From Streptomyces djakartensis (GTDB taxonomy: Bacteria > Actinomycetota > Actinomycetes > Streptomycetales > Streptomycetaceae): a stretch of DNA of 44,855 nt. Below the pieces are notes generated by a model. That model had not been told where the DNA came from. It saw only the letters and a list, made by a program, of their open reading frames with translations, and ran no database searches. Location: NCBI RefSeq assembly GCF_014651075.1, contig NZ_BMWE01000036.1, positions 1 through 44,855 on the forward strand, given 5' to 3'. Positions 42,890-44,855 of this stretch are shown here, one piece after another (the first letter of the stretch is position 1; each line of letters opens with the position of its first letter). A program made the translations under genes and the position numbers.

Positions 42890-44595
42890 TGCTCCTGGGG
42901 GGACTGAGGCGGAAAGGTCGTAGGGAAGTGTGTGGTGTCCGTGGTGTGCACGGCCAGCGAGCGGTCCGGGTTCAGGGTCACGACGATGTGGCGGCGCCAG
43001 GTGGTGTCGTCGCGTTCGGGGCGGTCCTCGCGCCAGTGGCAGCCCCGGGTCTCCTCGCGCAGCCGGGCGGCGGCCACCAGGACGCGGGCCACGCACAGGA
43101 GGTTGGTGGCCTCCCAGGTGTCGACGCCGGGCTCGGCGGTCTTGCCGTGCTCGGTGAGGGCCTCGCGGGCGTCGGTGTGCAGTCGCTGGAGCCGGTCGGC
43201 GGCCTTCGACAGGGACTCCTCCGAGCGCAGGACTCCGGCCCCGTTCGTCATGATCCGCTGGATCGTGAAGCGGGCGTCCGGGGTCTGGAGGGGGTGTTCG
43301 GGGGTCTCCGGGTGCGGGAGCGGCTGCGGCACGCGCGCGTGCAGGCCGGTCGCCGCGATGTCGGCCGCGATGCGCTCGGCGTAGACCAGGCCTTCGAGGA
43401 GGGAGTTGGAGGCCAGACGGTTCGCGCCGTGCACGCCGGTGCAGGCGACCTCGCCGCACGCGTACAGGCCGGGCACGGTCGTGCGGCCGTGGGAGTCGGT
43501 GCGGACGCCGCCGGAGGCGTAGTGGGCGGCCGGGGCGATCGGGATGGGCTCGGTGACGGGGTCGATGCCGTGTGCGCGGCAGGCGGCCAGGATGGTCGGG
43601 AAGCGGTGCTCCCACATGTCGGCGCCGAAGTGGCGGGCGTCGAGGTACATGTGCTCGGCGTCCCGCTCCTGCATGCGGCGCGTGATGCCCTTGGCGACGA
43701 TGTCGCGGGGGGCCAGCTCGGCCAGTTCGTGCTGCCCGACCATGAAGCGCACCCCGTCGGCGTCGACCAGGTGGGCGCCCTCACCGCGTACGGCTTCGGA
43801 GACCAGGGGCTGCTGGCCCTCCGCGTCCGGACCGAGGAAGAGCACGGTGGGGTGAAACTGGACGAATTCCAGGTCGCTGACCTCCGCGCCGGCCCGGAGC
43901 GCGAGCGCCACGCCGTCGCCCGTGGAGACCGAGGGGTTGGTGGTCGCGGAGAAGACCTGGCCCATGCCGCCGGTCGCCAGGACCACCGCGGGGGCGTGGA
44001 CCGCGCCCACGCCGTCGTGCTGGCCCTCGCCCATGACGTGCAGGGTGACGCCGGCCGTGTGGCCCTCGGCGTCCGTGAGGAGGTCCAGGACGAGCGCGTT
44101 CTCGATGGTGCGCATACCCCGGGCGCGGACCGCCTCGACCAGGGCGCGGGAGATCTCGGCACCGGTGGCGTCGCCGCCGGCGTGGGCGATGCGGCGGCGG
44201 TGGTGGCCGCCCTCACGGGTGAGTTCCAGCCCGCCCCCGGCGGACTCGTCGAACTGGGCGCCGGTCTCGATGAGACGGCGTACGGCGTCGGGGCCCTCGG
44301 TGACGAGGAGACGGACCGCTTCCTCGTCGCACAGTCCCGCGCCCGCGACCAGGGTGTCGTCGAGGTGCTGCTCAGGGGTGTCGCCCTCGCCGAGGGCCGC
44401 GGCGATGCCGCCCTGCGCCCAGCGGGTGGAGCCGTCGTCGAGGCGGGCCTTGGTGACGACGACCGTGCGCAGCCCGGCCGCCTCGCAGCGCAGTGCCGCG
44501 GTCAGGCCGGCCACGCCGGAGCCGACGACGACCACGTCCGCGGTGATGGACCAGCCGGGGGCGGGCGCGTGCAGTCGTATGCCTGTGGCGGTCAC
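42886..44595 (-). CDS. nadB: L-aspartate oxidase
   Basis: FAD enzyme oxidising aspartate to iminoaspartate, the first step to quinolinate. 569 residues. ADVVVVGSGVAGLTAALRCEAAG binds FAD; STRWAQGGIAAALGEGDTPEQHLDDTLVAGAGLCDEEAV, TGGMGQVFSATTNPSVSTGDGVALAL and LEFVQFHPTVLF are family signatures, and GVHGANRLASNSLLEGLVYAERIA closes the flavin site. The GTG start overlaps the panC stop (GTGA). NadA, the quinolinate synthase partner, is not in the window. Confidence 0.97.
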   Translation of the reverse strand: MTATGIRLHAPAPGWSITADVVVVGSGVAGLTAALRCEAAGLRTVVVTKARLDDGSTRWAQGGIAAALGEGDTPEQHLDDTLVAGAGLCDEEAVRLLVTEGPDAVRRLIETGAQFDESAGGGLELTREGGHHRRRIAHAGGDATGAEISRALVEAVRARGMRTIENALVLDLLTDAEGHTAGVTLHVMGEGQHDGVGAVHAPAVVLATGGMGQVFSATTNPSVSTGDGVALALRAGAEVSDLEFVQFHPTVLFLGPDAEGQQPLVSEAVRGEGAHLVDADGVRFMVGQHELAELAPRDIVAKGITRRMQERDAEHMYLDARHFGADMWEHRFPTILAACRAHGIDPVTEPIPIAPAAHYASGGVRTDSHGRTTVPGLYACGEVACTGVHGANRLASNSLLEGLVYAERIAADIAATGLHARVPQPLPHPETPEHPLQTPDARFTIQRIMTNGAGVLRSEESLSKAADRLQRLHTDAREALTEHGKTAEPGVDTWEATNLLCVARVLVAAARLREETRGCHWREDRPERDDTTWRRHIVVTLNPDRSLAVHTTDTTHFPTTFPPQSPQEQ

Positions 44596-44855
44596 GAGGC
44601 GGCTCCGAGGGTTCCGAAGGTCATGGCGATGTTGTCGATCAGCCGGGTCGTCCCGACCCGGGCGGCGACGGCGAGGACCGCCTCGCCGGTGAAGTCGTCG
44701 CCGATCTCGGTGAAGTCGGACGGGTCGACGAGGGCGAGGTAGTCCAGCGCGAGCGGCGGATCGAGGCGGGCGGCCTCGTCGAGGACCTGGCGGGCCGCGG
44801 CGCGGACGGCGGCCGGGCCGCCCGGGACGGCCGTCGCGACGGCGTGCGCGTCGGC
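44592..44855 (-). CDS. panC: pantothenate synthetase, C-terminal part (runs off the window)
   Basis: The last 87 residues are present, including LDPPLALDYLALVDPSDF, AVLAVAARVGTTRLIDNI and the end GTLGAAS. LDYLALVD and TRLIDN are PanC C-terminal features. The enzyme joins pantoate and beta-alanine; coaX at the other end of this operon uses the product. Stop and nadB start overlap by 4 nt. Confidence 0.92.
   Translation of the reverse strand, partial: ADAHAVATAVPGGPAAVRAAARQVLDEAARLDPPLALDYLALVDPSDFTEIGDDFTGEAVLAVAARVGTTRLIDNIAMTFGTLGAAS

Overview
The window is high-GC actinobacterial chromosome, almost certainly Streptomyces. Grounds: very strong third-position GC, many GTG starts, 4-nt ATGA/GTGA gene overlaps, an Lsr2 nucleoid protein, and a complete sigE-cseA-cseB-cseC cell-envelope stress operon, which is characteristic of that genus. 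The gene order (proC, kinase, ilvD, ppx, radA, disA, mutY, sigE-cseABC, M23 peptidase, clpC, lsr2, coaX, nadC, nadB, panC) looks like the conserved chromosome core, with a few accessory patches. The species cannot be named from the sequence.

Layout. 0.4-3.0 kb (minus): proC, then an ABC-2 permease/ATPase pair whose ATPase start codon lies inside a perfect 40-bp palindrome, and a decayed methyltransferase. 3.3-3.9 kb: a patch of Streptomyces-type non-coding repeats, with a second copy at 40.6-41.1 kb. 3.9-13.6 kb: small SH3 protein, membrane Ser/Thr kinase with a PQQ-type propeller, ilvD, a TetR regulator overlapping a TIM-barrel epimerase, Ppx/GppA phosphatase, a Cys-rich unknown, and a large fusion of sigma-like, anti-sigma-like, membrane and BACON regions. 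13.8-21.6 kb: radA and disA, a secreted-domain membrane protein, a PAP2 phosphatase, a two-component system whose kinase carries an extra extracytoplasmic tail, and mutY.

21.9-25.3 kb is sigE-cseABC, ending in a tandem repeat that duplicates the cseC stop region. Next to it is a MITE-like inverted repeat, then (26-29.7 kb) a small accessory set: a PAP2 phosphatase, two RsbW-like ATPases, a BrkB/YihY membrane protein and two STAS proteins. This looks like a partner-switching module without its own sigma factor. 30-34 kb holds a divergent DHA2 efflux pump/TetR pair with a clear dyad operator, an M23 peptidase and a secreted HAD phosphatase. 34-39.8 kb holds clpC with a candidate ClgR box, a primase/polymerase-like orphan, lsr2, and a BlaI-GNAT pair. 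The right end is the cofactor operon panC-nadB-nadC-coaX (minus), coupling NAD and CoA precursor synthesis; panC runs off the window.

The best leads for something undescribed are the sigma/ZAS/TM/BACON fusion, the histidine kinase with a BamE-like exterior domain, the BrkB-partner-switch cluster, and the dispersed hairpin repeat pair. No rRNA, tRNA, CRISPR array, intact transposase or riboswitch was recognised.
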